Below, piece after piece: positions 34,448 to 42,611 of a stretch of 48,407 bases of DNA; position 1 is the stretch's first letter; each line of letters begins with the position of its first letter. This stretch comes from Rhodopirellula sp. (GTDB taxonomy: Bacteria > Planctomycetota > Planctomycetia > Pirellulales > Pirellulaceae): positions 29,150 through 77,556 of the forward strand of contig NZVD01000085.1 in NCBI GenBank assembly GCA_002701385.1. The letters are read 5' to 3'. The notes under the pieces are model-generated. The model was not told the DNA's origin, did not search any database, and worked only from the letters and a program-made list of their open reading frames with translations. Both the position numbers and the translations under genes were made by a program.

Positions 34448-35659
34448 ATGAATACTCACAGCAAAAGTGATGTTGTTATTGCCGGAGGTGGCATCGTCGG
34501 ATTAGCCACGGCTTATCAGATTGCGAATAAATACCCTCAGATGACGGTGACAGTGCTGGAGAAGGAAGCGGAAGTTGGAGTCCATCAGACGGGAAGTAAC
34601 TCTGGAGTGATTCACTCGGGAATCTACTATAAGCCCGGTTCACTCAAAGCCCTGAATTGTCGAGAAGGCCGCTCGATGATGGAGCGATTCTGCAAAGACG
34701 AAGGCATCGCCTATGATATTTGCGGCAAAGTAATCGTCGCTGTTAATGATAGCGAAGTCGAACGTTTGATGCATATCTATGAACGCGGTCAGAAAAATGG
34801 CGTTCGTTGTGAAGTGATAGACCGCGAGCGGTTGTGTGAAATCGAGCCGCACACGGCTGGAGTTAAAGCGATTTGGGTTCCAGATGCCGGGATCGTGAGC
34901 TATCGGGATGTGGCATTACGACTGGCTGAAATTCTTGCTCAACGAGGTGGGCGAGTCATCAATGATGCCTTCGTGAAGGGAATCAAGAAGAGTGGGGATG
35001 AAGTCGTGGTGCAATCCACTGCTGGTGATTTTCACGGTAGTTACATGATTAACTGTACGGGATTATTTTGTGATCGGATTGCCAAAAAGACAGGGGAGCG
35101 TCCCGAATCTAAGGTCGTACCGTTTCGTGGGGAATACTATGACTTGAAGCCTGAGTCGTATCACCTTTGCAATAATCTCATTTACCCAGTTCCAGACCCG
35201 CAATTCCCGTTTCTCGGTGTCCACTTCACTAGAATGATCGATGGAAGGTTTGAATGTGGCCCCAACGCAGTGCTGGCATTTGCTCGTGAAGGATACCGTA
35301 AACGAGACGTGAATTTCAGAGATCTGTTTGAGGCTTTGTCTTATAAGGGCTTTCGAAAAATGGCTTCTCGTCACTGGAAGATGGGGATGGGGGAGATGTG
35401 GCGTTCTTTCAGTAAGAAAGCGTTTGTGAAGGCGTTGCAGCGTTTGGTTCCGAGTGTCACGGAAGATGATCTGATACGGGGACGAGCAGGGGTTAGGGCC
35501 CAGTTATTGGGGACTGACGGCAGTTTAATAGATGACTTCATAATCCTATCGTCGCCGCGAGTAATTAATGTTTGTAATGCTCCTAGTCCGGCGGCAACCA
35601 GTTCTCTGAAAATTGGTAAAACGATTGTTGAACATCTTAGCGAACAGGTAGACAGGTAA
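34448..35659 (+). CDS. lhgO: L-2-hydroxyglutarate oxidase
   Basis: 403 residues from the ATG at 34448; the open frame begins at a TTG at 34361 that I reject. The FAD-binding DVVIAGGGIVGLATAYQIA and VGVHQTGSNSGVIHSGIYYKPGSLKA are signatures of LhgO within the DAO superfamily; the C-terminal GRAGVRAQL...NAPSPAATSSLKIG is also typical. The enzyme oxidises L-2-hydroxyglutarate to 2-oxoglutarate and passes electrons to the quinone pool. It heads a plus-strand group with three genes resembling glycolate oxidase subunits. Confidence 0.92.
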   Translation: MNTHSKSDVVIAGGGIVGLATAYQIANKYPQMTVTVLEKEAEVGVHQTGSNSGVIHSGIYYKPGSLKALNCREGRSMMERFCKDEGIAYDICGKVIVAVNDSEVERLMHIYERGQKNGVRCEVIDRERLCEIEPHTAGVKAIWVPDAGIVSYRDVALRLAEILAQRGGRVINDAFVKGIKKSGDEVVVQSTAGDFHGSYMINCTGLFCDRIAKKTGERPESKVVPFRGEYYDLKPESYHLCNNLIYPVPDPQFPFLGVHFTRMIDGRFECGPNAVLAFAREGYRKRDVNFRDLFEALSYKGFRKMASRHWKMGMGEMWRSFSKKAFVKALQRLVPSVTEDDLIRGRAGVRAQLLGTDGSLIDDFIILSSPRVINVCNAPSPAATSSLKIGKTIVEHLSEQVDR

Positions 35660-35787
35660 CACAGAGATTGGAAAGGATAGATTTTTGCTTCTAGTTCGCA
35701 TAACCCACCTTCTGGCTATCAGTGGCTAGGAAATACAGTGCTATAATGAACGAAACATCTTGTGGACTATCAATAAAAGAGAAAAGT

Positions 35788-37245
35788 ATGCACGGACAAA
35801 CAGATGTGGATTTCGACATTCCCATTGAACTGATTCATGAACTCCAGCAGATCATTGGTTCAGACGGAGTACTGACTGCGCATTCAGATCGTATGGTGTT
35901 CGAATGCGATGGATTTACGATCGAGAAGAATTGTCCGGATGTCGTGGTTTTTCCAACATCTTCTGAACAGATTGCAGATGTTATAAAAGCCTGCAACCGG
36001 CACAAGATACCATTTCTTCCACGAGGTGCCGGGACTAGCCTGGCAGGCGGCACACTACCGGTTGGCGGCGGTGTGATGTTGGTTCTAACCCGGATGAAAG
36101 AGATCGAAGAGATCAGTTTACGGGATCGATACGCCGTGGTTCAGCCTGGTGTCGTTAATATCCGGCTTACCCAGGCGCTTAAGGGCACTGGCTACCACTA
36201 TGCGCCGGACCCCTCGAGCCAGGGAGCCTGTACAATCGGCGGTAATGTGGCGACCAATTCAGGCGGGCCTCATACGCTGAAATACGGCGTCACGGTGAAT
36301 CATGTATTAGGCGTCGAAGCAGTCAGTTCGGATGGTGAAATTTTTCGTTTGGGAGGACCCAACGCGGATCCGAGCGGATTGGATTTAGCAGGAGTAATGG
36401 TCGGAAGTGAAGGGACGCTGGCCGTCGTGACACGTGTTTGGGTGCGGTTAACACGTAACCCTGAAGGTGTCCGTACTTTACTTGGTGTCTTCGATAGTGT
36501 CGATGATGCGACCAATGCGATTAGCGCTATTATTGGTGCAGGAATTATTCCAGCAGCATTGGAAATGGTGGATCACGATATCATGGTCGCTCTGGAAGAG
36601 GCATTTCAGTTTGGGTTCCCACTAGATGCAGAAGCAATCCTGATTATTGAAGTCGATGGAATCGAAGCGGGACTAAATGCACAGCGTGATCAGATAATTG
36701 AAATTTGTCAGAAGATAGGAGCGCGGGAGGTCCGGCAGGCAGAAAACGAAAAACATCGACAGCAGTTGTGGAAAGCTCGTAAGCAAGCCTTTGGTGCTAT
36801 TGGTCGCCTGGCGTCAAGTTTAGTGACTCAGGATGGTGTCGTACCTCGGACGCAGATTCCTCAAATGTATAAGACTATTATGGAAATTGGGAAGAAGTAC
36901 GATATTCAGATCGTTAATGTCTTCCACGCAGGGGATGGTAATATCCATCCGGTAATGCTATTTGATGAACGTGACCCTTCTCAAACCGAACGCGTTTTAA
37001 AGGCAGGCGGAGAAATTCTTCAGGCTTGTTTGGATGCCGGCGGAAGTGTTACCGGAGAGCACGGAATCGGTGTTGAAAAAGTAAAGTTCATGAAACAAAT
37101 GTTTAGTGAAGATGATTTGGATGTGATGTCGGCACTACGTTCTGCTTTTAATCCCAATAATCGCCTGAGTCCGGATAAGATGTTGCCGACCGCCGGCGCC
37201 TGTGGACATGAAAGAAAAGCACCCAGCAAAATGGTGGCGATGTAG
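35788..37245 (+). CDS. glcD: FAD-linked 2-hydroxyacid oxidase, GlcD-type subunit
   Basis: 485 residues from the ATG at 35788, which follows AAAGAGAAAAG; alternatives are ATG 35746 and GTG 35722. The PP-loop FAD domain shows FLPRGAGTSLAGGTLPVGGG and GACTIGGNVATNSGGPHTLKYG. The FAD-oxidase C-terminal domain holds NVFHAGDGNIHPVMLFDERD and GGSVTGEHGIGVEKVKFM. GlcD is the catalytic flavin subunit of glycolate (or D-lactate/2-hydroxyacid) oxidase. It is followed closely by glcE and glcF. Confidence 0.92.
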   Translation: MHGQTDVDFDIPIELIHELQQIIGSDGVLTAHSDRMVFECDGFTIEKNCPDVVVFPTSSEQIADVIKACNRHKIPFLPRGAGTSLAGGTLPVGGGVMLVLTRMKEIEEISLRDRYAVVQPGVVNIRLTQALKGTGYHYAPDPSSQGACTIGGNVATNSGGPHTLKYGVTVNHVLGVEAVSSDGEIFRLGGPNADPSGLDLAGVMVGSEGTLAVVTRVWVRLTRNPEGVRTLLGVFDSVDDATNAISAIIGAGIIPAALEMVDHDIMVALEEAFQFGFPLDAEAILIIEVDGIEAGLNAQRDQIIEICQKIGAREVRQAENEKHRQQLWKARKQAFGAIGRLASSLVTQDGVVPRTQIPQMYKTIMEIGKKYDIQIVNVFHAGDGNIHPVMLFDERDPSQTERVLKAGGEILQACLDAGGSVTGEHGIGVEKVKFMKQMFSEDDLDVMSALRSAFNPNNRLSPDKMLPTAGACGHERKAPSKMVAM

Positions 37246-37280
37246 AAGCCCGCTCAAGACCTCTTAATGAGATACCGAAA

Positions 37281-38513
37281 GTGTCAGATTCAATTTATCA
37301 ATTACCTATTATCCAGACTTTGGAACCATCCTCAGCAGAGGAATTAGCGGCTCATGTGAAGCAGGGTTTCGAACAGGCGATGGCGATGTATCCCCTAGGG
37401 GGCCAGACATCGCTGCACTATGGATTGGCACCCCAAACAGAAGGCTGGGGAATTTCCACCGCGGGCGTCAGCCAAATCGTTGATTTTCCAGTGAAAGACC
37501 TAACGATTACGGTTGGAACCGGTATCACAATGGGCTTCTTAAAGCAGACTCTTGCAAACGAAGGGCTCATGCTTCCTTTAGATGTGCCTCAGCAGGAGTC
37601 GGCGACGCTAGGGGGAGTGATTGCCACGAATACTAACGGCCCGCGACGATTCGGGCTTGGGACGGTGCGAGATTATGTGATTGGAATTGAAGCGGTCAAT
37701 GGCAAAGGGCAACTGTTTCACGGCGGAGGACGTGTCGTAAAAAACGTTGCCGGATATGACTTTTGTAAATTGCTTACCGGGTCGATGGGGACTTTGGGAG
37801 TGATTACTCAGGCAACGGTCAAGTTGAAGCCGATTCCGGAATCGGCTTCAACAGTTGTGGTCGCCTTAGATGATTCAGATATTGCTGACGGTTGTATTTC
37901 GATGTTACTTGAGTCACCGACTGTTCCGATTGCCGTCGAGCTTTTAGCAGGTGAGGCCTGGTCAGAACTTACAGGGGTTTCTAGATCGAAATTGATTCTG
38001 GCGATCCAGCTTGCCGGTACCGAGGTTGAAGTTGCCTGGAGCCGGGAGCGATTAATTGGCGATCTAAAACGCAAAGGAGCTCCGGGAGCTCTAATATTAG
38101 ATGGGGAATCGCACACGCGTCTATGGAACTCAATTCAGGAATTCCCTGCAGGTGCGCGTGAATTGACGATACAGGTTAAAACCGTTTCCAGTGGTACGTT
38201 ACCCGTGATCGAGAAATGTTTACAAGTTGATCCCACCTGCACAATCCAGTCAGATGCTGGCAATGGAATTGTTACAATCGGTTTTGCGGAAGTACCTGCT
38301 GGTGGAGTCGCTGGTATCGCGATTACTGAATTAGGGCCTGTCGCTTCTAATTTTCACGGGCATGTCGAAACGTTAGGTTGCAGCAACCCTGAAGAATTAA
38401 CTATGGGAACAATGTGGGGGCAATTGTCAGGTCCTCAGTGGCTACATAATCGAATTCGAGAACAGTTTGACCCTCTTGGATTACTCAATCCTGGGAGGTT
38501 TGTATACTCATGA
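37281..38513 (+). CDS. glcE: FAD-binding glycolate oxidase subunit GlcE
   Basis: 410 residues. The FAD_binding_4 domain is recognisable at MAMYPLGGQTSLHYGL, ATLGGVIATNTNGPRRFGLGTVRDYVIGIE and GRVVKNVAGYDFCKLLTGSMGTLGVIT, the typical GlcE pattern. It ends with LLNPGRFVYS. The start is GTG at 37281, 35 nt after glcD. Its last four bases (ATGA) overlap the glcF start, so translation of the two is coupled. It acts as part of the GlcDEF membrane-associated complex. Confidence 0.9.
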   Translation: MSDSIYQLPIIQTLEPSSAEELAAHVKQGFEQAMAMYPLGGQTSLHYGLAPQTEGWGISTAGVSQIVDFPVKDLTITVGTGITMGFLKQTLANEGLMLPLDVPQQESATLGGVIATNTNGPRRFGLGTVRDYVIGIEAVNGKGQLFHGGGRVVKNVAGYDFCKLLTGSMGTLGVITQATVKLKPIPESASTVVVALDDSDIADGCISMLLESPTVPIAVELLAGEAWSELTGVSRSKLILAIQLAGTEVEVAWSRERLIGDLKRKGAPGALILDGESHTRLWNSIQEFPAGARELTIQVKTVSSGTLPVIEKCLQVDPTCTIQSDAGNGIVTIGFAEVPAGGVAGIAITELGPVASNFHGHVETLGCSNPEELTMGTMWGQLSGPQWLHNRIREQFDPLGLLNPGRFVYS

Positions 38514-39868
38514 GCGAACAAAAAATGCTAGACGTGTCGCAGGATACGAACGAGTCTTCTTTGCCGAACTTATCATTTAATCCCGGTGAGAAGATCGATT
38601 ACGAATATTTTCTGGATTGCGTACATTGTGGCCTTTGTACTCAAGCCTGTCCTACTTATGTAATGACAGGTAACGAAAATGATTCTCCCAGAGGCCGTAT
38701 CTATCTGATGCGTGCTGTTACCGATGGGCGTGTCGACCTTAATCAAAACGTGCGCCGGCATTTGGAGTTGTGTCTGGACTGTCGGAGTTGCGAGACGGCA
38801 TGCCCGTCTGGTGTGCAGTACGGTCGATTGATCGAACCATTTCGATTGGAGATGGAAAAGGAGATCGATACGGAACGGAAGACGGATGATTGGTTCCATA
38901 AGTACATTTTGTTTGGACTGTTCCCATATCCCAAACGGCTGCGAAAAGCACTTAGCTTTGCAAAAATTGCCCAACGACTAAAACTCGATTCATTAGTGCT
39001 GGCGACGGGCTTATGGAAATTGCTGCCAGCTCGGCTGGGACGTATGGCCACACTATTACCAAAGATTCGAAAAGCCGATGGTAAGTTGGAACATGTCATG
39101 CCAGCCATTGGCAAACGTCGAGCTCGAGTGGCATTGTTTACTGGTTGTGTTCAGAGCGAAGTTTTTGCGCAAACTAACTATGCCACTGCGCATGTGCTGC
39201 AACAAAATGGTTGTGATGTCGTGATTCCCGAATCTCAGGGGTGTTGTGGTGCGATTCACTATCACACCGGTAGTGAAGCGCCGGCAGTGGCCATGGCGGC
39301 TCAGAATATAGCAGCTTTTGACCGGGATGATATCGATGCCATTATTATCAACGTCGCCGGATGTGGCTCTATGCTGAAGGATTACGCCCATCTATGGAAT
39401 GATGAGGAATCGGCCGATGCACGATCTGGCTTTGCATCCAAAGTAAAGGATGTCCATGAATTTCTCGATGAACTTGGGTTTATTCCTCCTAAGGCACCAC
39501 TGGATGTCAAAGTGACGTACCATGATGCCTGTCATCTGGCACATGCTCAGAAAGTGACACAGCAACCCCGAAATCTAATTCGCCAGATTCCCGGTGTTGA
39601 GTTAATTGATCTGCTAGAGAGTGATATGTGTTGTGGTGCAGCGGGGACTTACAATCTAACCGAAACAGATATGGCCGATCAGCTTAGTCAGCGTAAGCTT
39701 GGTAATATTCGTGATACCGGTGCCAGTATTGTGCTCACCGCAAATTCCGGATGTCTGATGCAAATTGACCGGGAACGCCGAGTTCAGGATGAGAGTGTCC
39801 GAGTGATGCACCCAATGGATTTAATTTACTGTGCCTATACGCACCAATCTCCCTACGATTATTGCTAG
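38510..39868 (+). CDS. glcF: Glycolate oxidase iron-sulfur subunit GlcF
   Basis: 452 residues. Two [4Fe-4S] motifs lie near the N-terminus: CVHCGLCTQACP (Cys 37, 40, 43, 47) and CLDCRSCETACP. Two CCG domains follow (GCVQSEVF...GCCGAIHYHTG and CHLAHAQ...CCGAAGTYN), typical of heterodisulfide-reductase-like quinone-linked subunits. It passes electrons from the flavin subunits to the membrane. It overlaps glcE by 4 nt. Confidence 0.93.
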   Translation: MSEQKMLDVSQDTNESSLPNLSFNPGEKIDYEYFLDCVHCGLCTQACPTYVMTGNENDSPRGRIYLMRAVTDGRVDLNQNVRRHLELCLDCRSCETACPSGVQYGRLIEPFRLEMEKEIDTERKTDDWFHKYILFGLFPYPKRLRKALSFAKIAQRLKLDSLVLATGLWKLLPARLGRMATLLPKIRKADGKLEHVMPAIGKRRARVALFTGCVQSEVFAQTNYATAHVLQQNGCDVVIPESQGCCGAIHYHTGSEAPAVAMAAQNIAAFDRDDIDAIIINVAGCGSMLKDYAHLWNDEESADARSGFASKVKDVHEFLDELGFIPPKAPLDVKVTYHDACHLAHAQKVTQQPRNLIRQIPGVELIDLLESDMCCGAAGTYNLTETDMADQLSQRKLGNIRDTGASIVLTANSGCLMQIDRERRVQDESVRVMHPMDLIYCAYTHQSPYDYC

Positions 39869-40001
39869 GCGTTCGGGTCTTAGTGGCACCTGGCTAGCTA
39901 GGAGTCGGTTGCGTAGATGTGTAGACACTTGCATGCCGCGGTGTTTCTTTTCTTCAAAAAAGGCCTTGCTCCCGAAATTACTATTGAAATTTGACTCTAA
40001 A

Positions 40002-40032
40002 TTTACATGATAGTGTTTGTAGATCATGTAAA
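40002..40032. promoter_or_regulatory. 10-bp perfect inverted repeat, candidate operator
   Basis: TTTACATGAT (40002-40011) and ATCATGTAAA (40023-40032) are perfectly complementary with an 11-nt spacer. Half-site centres are 21 bp apart, two helical turns, as expected for a dimeric regulator. The left arm overlaps the possible -10, which would suit repression. Confidence 0.55.
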
Positions 40033-40105
40033 CGCAACATGATGAACTGACGACCGTGAAGAAGTTATCTGGTACAAAGGTGACAGAAACGGAAGCTGTA
40101 TTGTG

Positions 40106-40117
40106 AAAGGAGGTGAT
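40106..40117 (+). promoter_or_regulatory. Exceptionally strong Shine-Dalgarno
   Basis: AAAGGAGGTGAT is complementary over 12 nt to the canonical 3' end of 16S rRNA. The core GGAGG is followed by 6 nt and then GTG at 40120. This is by far the best ribosome-binding site I found in the window, which otherwise uses weak ones. Confidence 0.8.
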
Positions 40118-40119
40118 TT

Positions 40120-40164
40120 GTGGACCATTACGACTGTACGAATTTAAGAGGTGGAAACGCCTAA
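40120..40164 (+). CDS. Candidate 14-residue leader peptide
   Basis: GTG at 40120 begins a short frame, MDHYDCTNLRGGNA, ending at TAA 40162-40164. It is backed by the strong Shine-Dalgarno at 40106-40117 with ideal spacing. Its stop overlaps the next ATG as TAATG, and its last codons lie in the first stem of the leader RNA. A translated leader peptide controlling attenuation is the simplest reading; no run of identical codons is present to reveal a sensed amino acid. Translation is inferred, not shown. Confidence 0.5.
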   Translation: MDHYDCTNLRGGNA

Positions 40165-40265
40165 TGCCAATCGGCGGATTGCCCGCATGGGCGTCCACCC
40201 ACCTGAGACCGGTGCCGTGTCAACGGATGGATCAGGTCCAATTAATGGTGCAACCGTGTCGATGA
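40164..40265 (+). CDS. Candidate second small leader ORF (33 residues)
   Basis: ATG at 40164 overlaps the stop of the first leader ORF (TAATG), allowing re-initiation. The frame starts MPIGGLPAWASTHLRP, has two Cys and ends at TGA 40263-40265, within the terminator loop region. It may be a real microprotein, or chance coding of a structured RNA: the same DNA is also open in another frame. Confidence 0.3.
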   Translation: MPIGGLPAWASTHLRPVPCQRMDQVQLMVQPCR

Positions 40266-40295
40266 CTCATCCAGTCTCGGCACGGTTGTTTTTTT
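40251..40295 (+). terminator. Intrinsic terminator 32 nt before the dehydratase ATG
   Basis: CAACCGTG (40251-40258) pairs with CACGGTTG (40281-40288); an inner GACT/AGTC helix (40264-40267, 40273-40276) extends it. Seven T follow (40289-40295). Its place inside a leader with no other gene end nearby argues for regulated attenuation. Confidence 0.85.
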
Positions 40296-40327
40296 ATCTT
40301 TACCAACAAGTTTCCTATGCTGAATCC

Positions 40328-41428
40328 ATGAAGATCCAATCCATCGCTAGTGATTTGTTCTATATCCCCCTGCCCGAGGTCCTCACAGACTCTACCCACG
40401 GTGTGATGGAGCATTTCTCGCTCGTGACTGTCCGCATCAGAGATAACCAAGGTCTGGAAGGGCTTGGGTACACCTATACTGTTGGTAAAACCGGCGGTGC
40501 AGCTATCCTCTCTATGCTGGAGTTCGACATCAAACGTTTGCTATTGGGCGAAGACCCCAATGAGATCGATCGTATTTTCGACAAGCTTTGGTGGGCGTTG
40601 CATTACGTCGGACGTGGTGGAATTGCATCGTTTGCGATCTCCGCGGTCGATATCGCGTTGTGGGATTTAAAGTCCAAACGAGCCAACCAACCCCTCTGGA
40701 AGTTTCTCGGAGGTGTAGATGATCAGGTCAAAGCTTACGCGGGAGGTATCGACCTGCAGTTACCGATAGATCGTCTTGAGGCACAAACACAAGACAATCT
40801 TGATCGTGGCTTTAGAGCGATCAAGATGAAAGTTGGTCGTGACAAACTGGAAGAGGATGTTCAGCGAGTCGCCGCGATGCGAGATTTTTTGGGGCCGGAT
40901 TTACCACTAATGGTGGACGCTAATATGCGTTGGTCCGTCAATCAGGCCACCGAAGCGGCCAAAGCCTTTGCAGATTACAATATTTACTGGCTGGAGGAAC
41001 CCGTCATCCCTGAGGACTTCCAAGGTCATCGACGGGTATTGGTAGAAGGGGGGATACCAATTGCCAGTGGCGAAAATCTACATACCATTTATGAGTTTGA
41101 AAAACTAATCACTGCCGGAGGGGTTTCATACCCGGAGCCTGATGTCGCCAATGTTGGTGGCATCACGATCTGGCGTAAAGTTGCGCAAATGGCAGAGCAG
41201 GCAGGACTGCCTGTAACATCTCACGGCGTACATGATCTGCATGTCCACTTGTTAGCCGCCGCACCCAACGCATCTTTTTTGGAAGCCCATGGGTTTGGCC
41301 TGGAAAGATTCTTAGAGTATCCACTTCAAATCGAGGAGGGGTTTGCTACTGCTCCCTCACGTACCGGGCATGGGGTCTGTCTGGACTGGGATGCATTAGA
41401 ACATCATCGAGGTCCCAACCTGAATTAA
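40328..41428 (+). CDS. Mandelate racemase/muconate lactonizing enzyme superfamily dehydratase
   Basis: 366 residues from the ATG at 40328. The frame is open further upstream (GTG 40151), but that part crosses the leader RNA and terminator. Enolase-superfamily residues are in place: Lys166-x-Lys168 (AIKMKVG), metal ligands Asp197 (MVDANMRW), Glu223 (WLEEP) and Glu249 (ASGENLH), and the His299-Asp272 dyad (TSHGVHDLH, PEPDVANVGG). This is the mandelate-racemase subgroup pattern, usually acid-sugar dehydratases. The exact acid sugar is not deducible. It may feed a 2-keto acid pathway, fitting the neighbouring hydroxyacid oxidases. No clear Shine-Dalgarno is present. Confidence 0.88.
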   Translation: MKIQSIASDLFYIPLPEVLTDSTHGVMEHFSLVTVRIRDNQGLEGLGYTYTVGKTGGAAILSMLEFDIKRLLLGEDPNEIDRIFDKLWWALHYVGRGGIASFAISAVDIALWDLKSKRANQPLWKFLGGVDDQVKAYAGGIDLQLPIDRLEAQTQDNLDRGFRAIKMKVGRDKLEEDVQRVAAMRDFLGPDLPLMVDANMRWSVNQATEAAKAFADYNIYWLEEPVIPEDFQGHRRVLVEGGIPIASGENLHTIYEFEKLITAGGVSYPEPDVANVGGITIWRKVAQMAEQAGLPVTSHGVHDLHVHLLAAAPNASFLEAHGFGLERFLEYPLQIEEGFATAPSRTGHGVCLDWDALEHHRGPNLN

Positions 41429-41712
41429 CAGAGTTGCTTTCATCGTCGTATAAGACAACTTTGTTTTCGCAACTCAGCCTGTGGCAAAACGTTTATGGCA
41501 GTTTGACCACACGCTTCCTACATCGGGAATCATCCAGAGGAAAAACAATCTGTAATCGTTTTATTGCACGTTCCTGTGGGACTGAAATTCCTTTGTTATT
41601 TCGAATGTAAGCGAAGAACGATTAGTTTTTCGCTAAGTTCTGAAGCTTTTAGGCTAACCGCTTATTTCTTCGTGAATACCATGCATTTGTAATGTCGTAA
41701 TAGGAATTTAAG
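41429..41712. other. 284-nt spacer before the DUF2071 gene
   Basis: I see no gene here. A weak 6-bp stem (AGCGAA 41610-41615 with TTCGCT 41629-41634) is the only structure noticed. Confidence 0.4.
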
Positions 41713-42432
41713 ATGAGTATTAACCGCACTCTTCCAAGACAGCGTCCTGCAGAGAAATTAAAAGGATACCAATCTTGGAGAAACCTAGCTTTCCTTCACT
41801 GGGAAGTCCCTGTGAAAGAATTAGAAGCCGTGCTGCCTGAAGGGCTTCAGCCGGACCTTTTTCAGGACAAAGCATATGTAGGATTAGTCCCTTTTGAAAT
41901 GAAGAACATAAGGCCTGCTTGGTGCCCTAAAGCTTTAGGCTTTAACTTTCTAGAAACCAACGTCAGAACTTACGTGCTTCATAAGAACGAACCGGGGGTA
42001 TTCTTTTTTTCGCTGGATGCTAGTTCATTGACGGCCGTTAAAATTGCGAGGTGGATTTGGCACCTCCCGTATTTCCACTCTCATATGGAGTTTTCGAATG
42101 AACAAATGACCTATGAGTACAGTTTGAAACGGGGCAACAATATCGAATCGAATATCAAAATAAAGGTCGGCCAGCCAATACCTCCAAGCCAACCGGACTC
42201 ATTGGAATATTTCCTTTTAGAGCGATATCTACTATTCACTCAATTAAGGGGGAGAATATTGCGTGGCCAAGTCCATCATGTCCCGTATCCCACCCGTAGC
42301 GCAAGTTTAATCGGCTTCGAGGATCAGTTATTGGAAGTCAATGGATTTACGGCACTAAATACATCACCGGATCTTGTACATTTTTCTACCGGAGTCGATG
42401 TGGAAATCTATTCGCTTAAACGAACCAATTAA
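41713..42432 (+). CDS. YqjF-like DUF2071 protein
   Basis: 239 residues. The start NLAFLHWEVPVKELEAVLPEGLQPDLFQDKAYVGLVPFEM and the block FLETNVRTYVLHKNEPGVFFFSLDASS are typical of the DUF2071/YqjF family, a beta-rich acetoacetate-decarboxylase-like fold. It has no visible signal or membrane segment. Biochemical function is unknown for the family. ATG at 41713 follows TAGGA. It stands alone, 179 nt before the next gene. Confidence 0.8.
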   Translation: MSINRTLPRQRPAEKLKGYQSWRNLAFLHWEVPVKELEAVLPEGLQPDLFQDKAYVGLVPFEMKNIRPAWCPKALGFNFLETNVRTYVLHKNEPGVFFFSLDASSLTAVKIARWIWHLPYFHSHMEFSNEQMTYEYSLKRGNNIESNIKIKVGQPIPPSQPDSLEYFLLERYLLFTQLRGRILRGQVHHVPYPTRSASLIGFEDQLLEVNGFTALNTSPDLVHFSTGVDVEIYSLKRTN

Positions 42433-42611
42433 TTCAAACTAATAACAAATATGATCTATCCTAAATAATTGTTGATTAGCAATATTATTTGCACGTGATT
42501 TTACAAGCCTAGAAAGATAACCTCTGCTATTCTTGTGTTAGTTTATCTAAATGGCGTTATGCCTCAGCATATTCAACTGGCGAGGTTTCACTATTCAGGA
42601 AGGCAAAACCT

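Larger units (their letters stand above)
39869..40119. other. 251-nt region upstream of the dehydratase leader
   Basis: The region holds a CCTGGCTAGCTAGG near-palindrome (39889-39902), no visible terminator for glcF, a possible promoter (TTGAAA 39984-39989, 17-nt spacer, ATGATA 40007-40012) and the strong inverted repeat at 40002-40032. No gene is visible. Confidence 0.5.
40150..40295 (+). ncRNA. Candidate structured attenuator/riboswitch leader of the dehydratase gene
   Basis: Three helices are visible. Stem 1 pairs 40150-40155 (GGTGGA) with 40194-40199 (TCCACC) and, after an AA bulge, 40158-40161 with 40190-40193; it encloses CAATC/GATTG (40168-40172, 40177-40181). Stem 2 pairs ACCTGA (40201-40206) with TCAGGT (40232-40237) around CCGT/ACGG (40215-40218, 40223-40226). 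Stem 3 is the terminator at 40251-40295. The heptamer CCGTGTC occurs at 40215 and again at 40254, so two sites can compete for CACGG in the terminator's 3' arm. I cannot match it to a known riboswitch. Confidence 0.5.

Noticed and set aside
40203-40208. CTGAGA resembling part of the TPP riboswitch core
   Set aside because: The other conserved TPP elements (the ACCUGAUC-type stretch and flanking GGGUGC) are absent at the proper distance, and the downstream gene is not a thiamine gene.
40151-40327. N-terminal extension of the dehydratase from a GTG
   Set aside because: It translates through stems and a strong terminator; the enzyme domain begins normally at the ATG at 40328.
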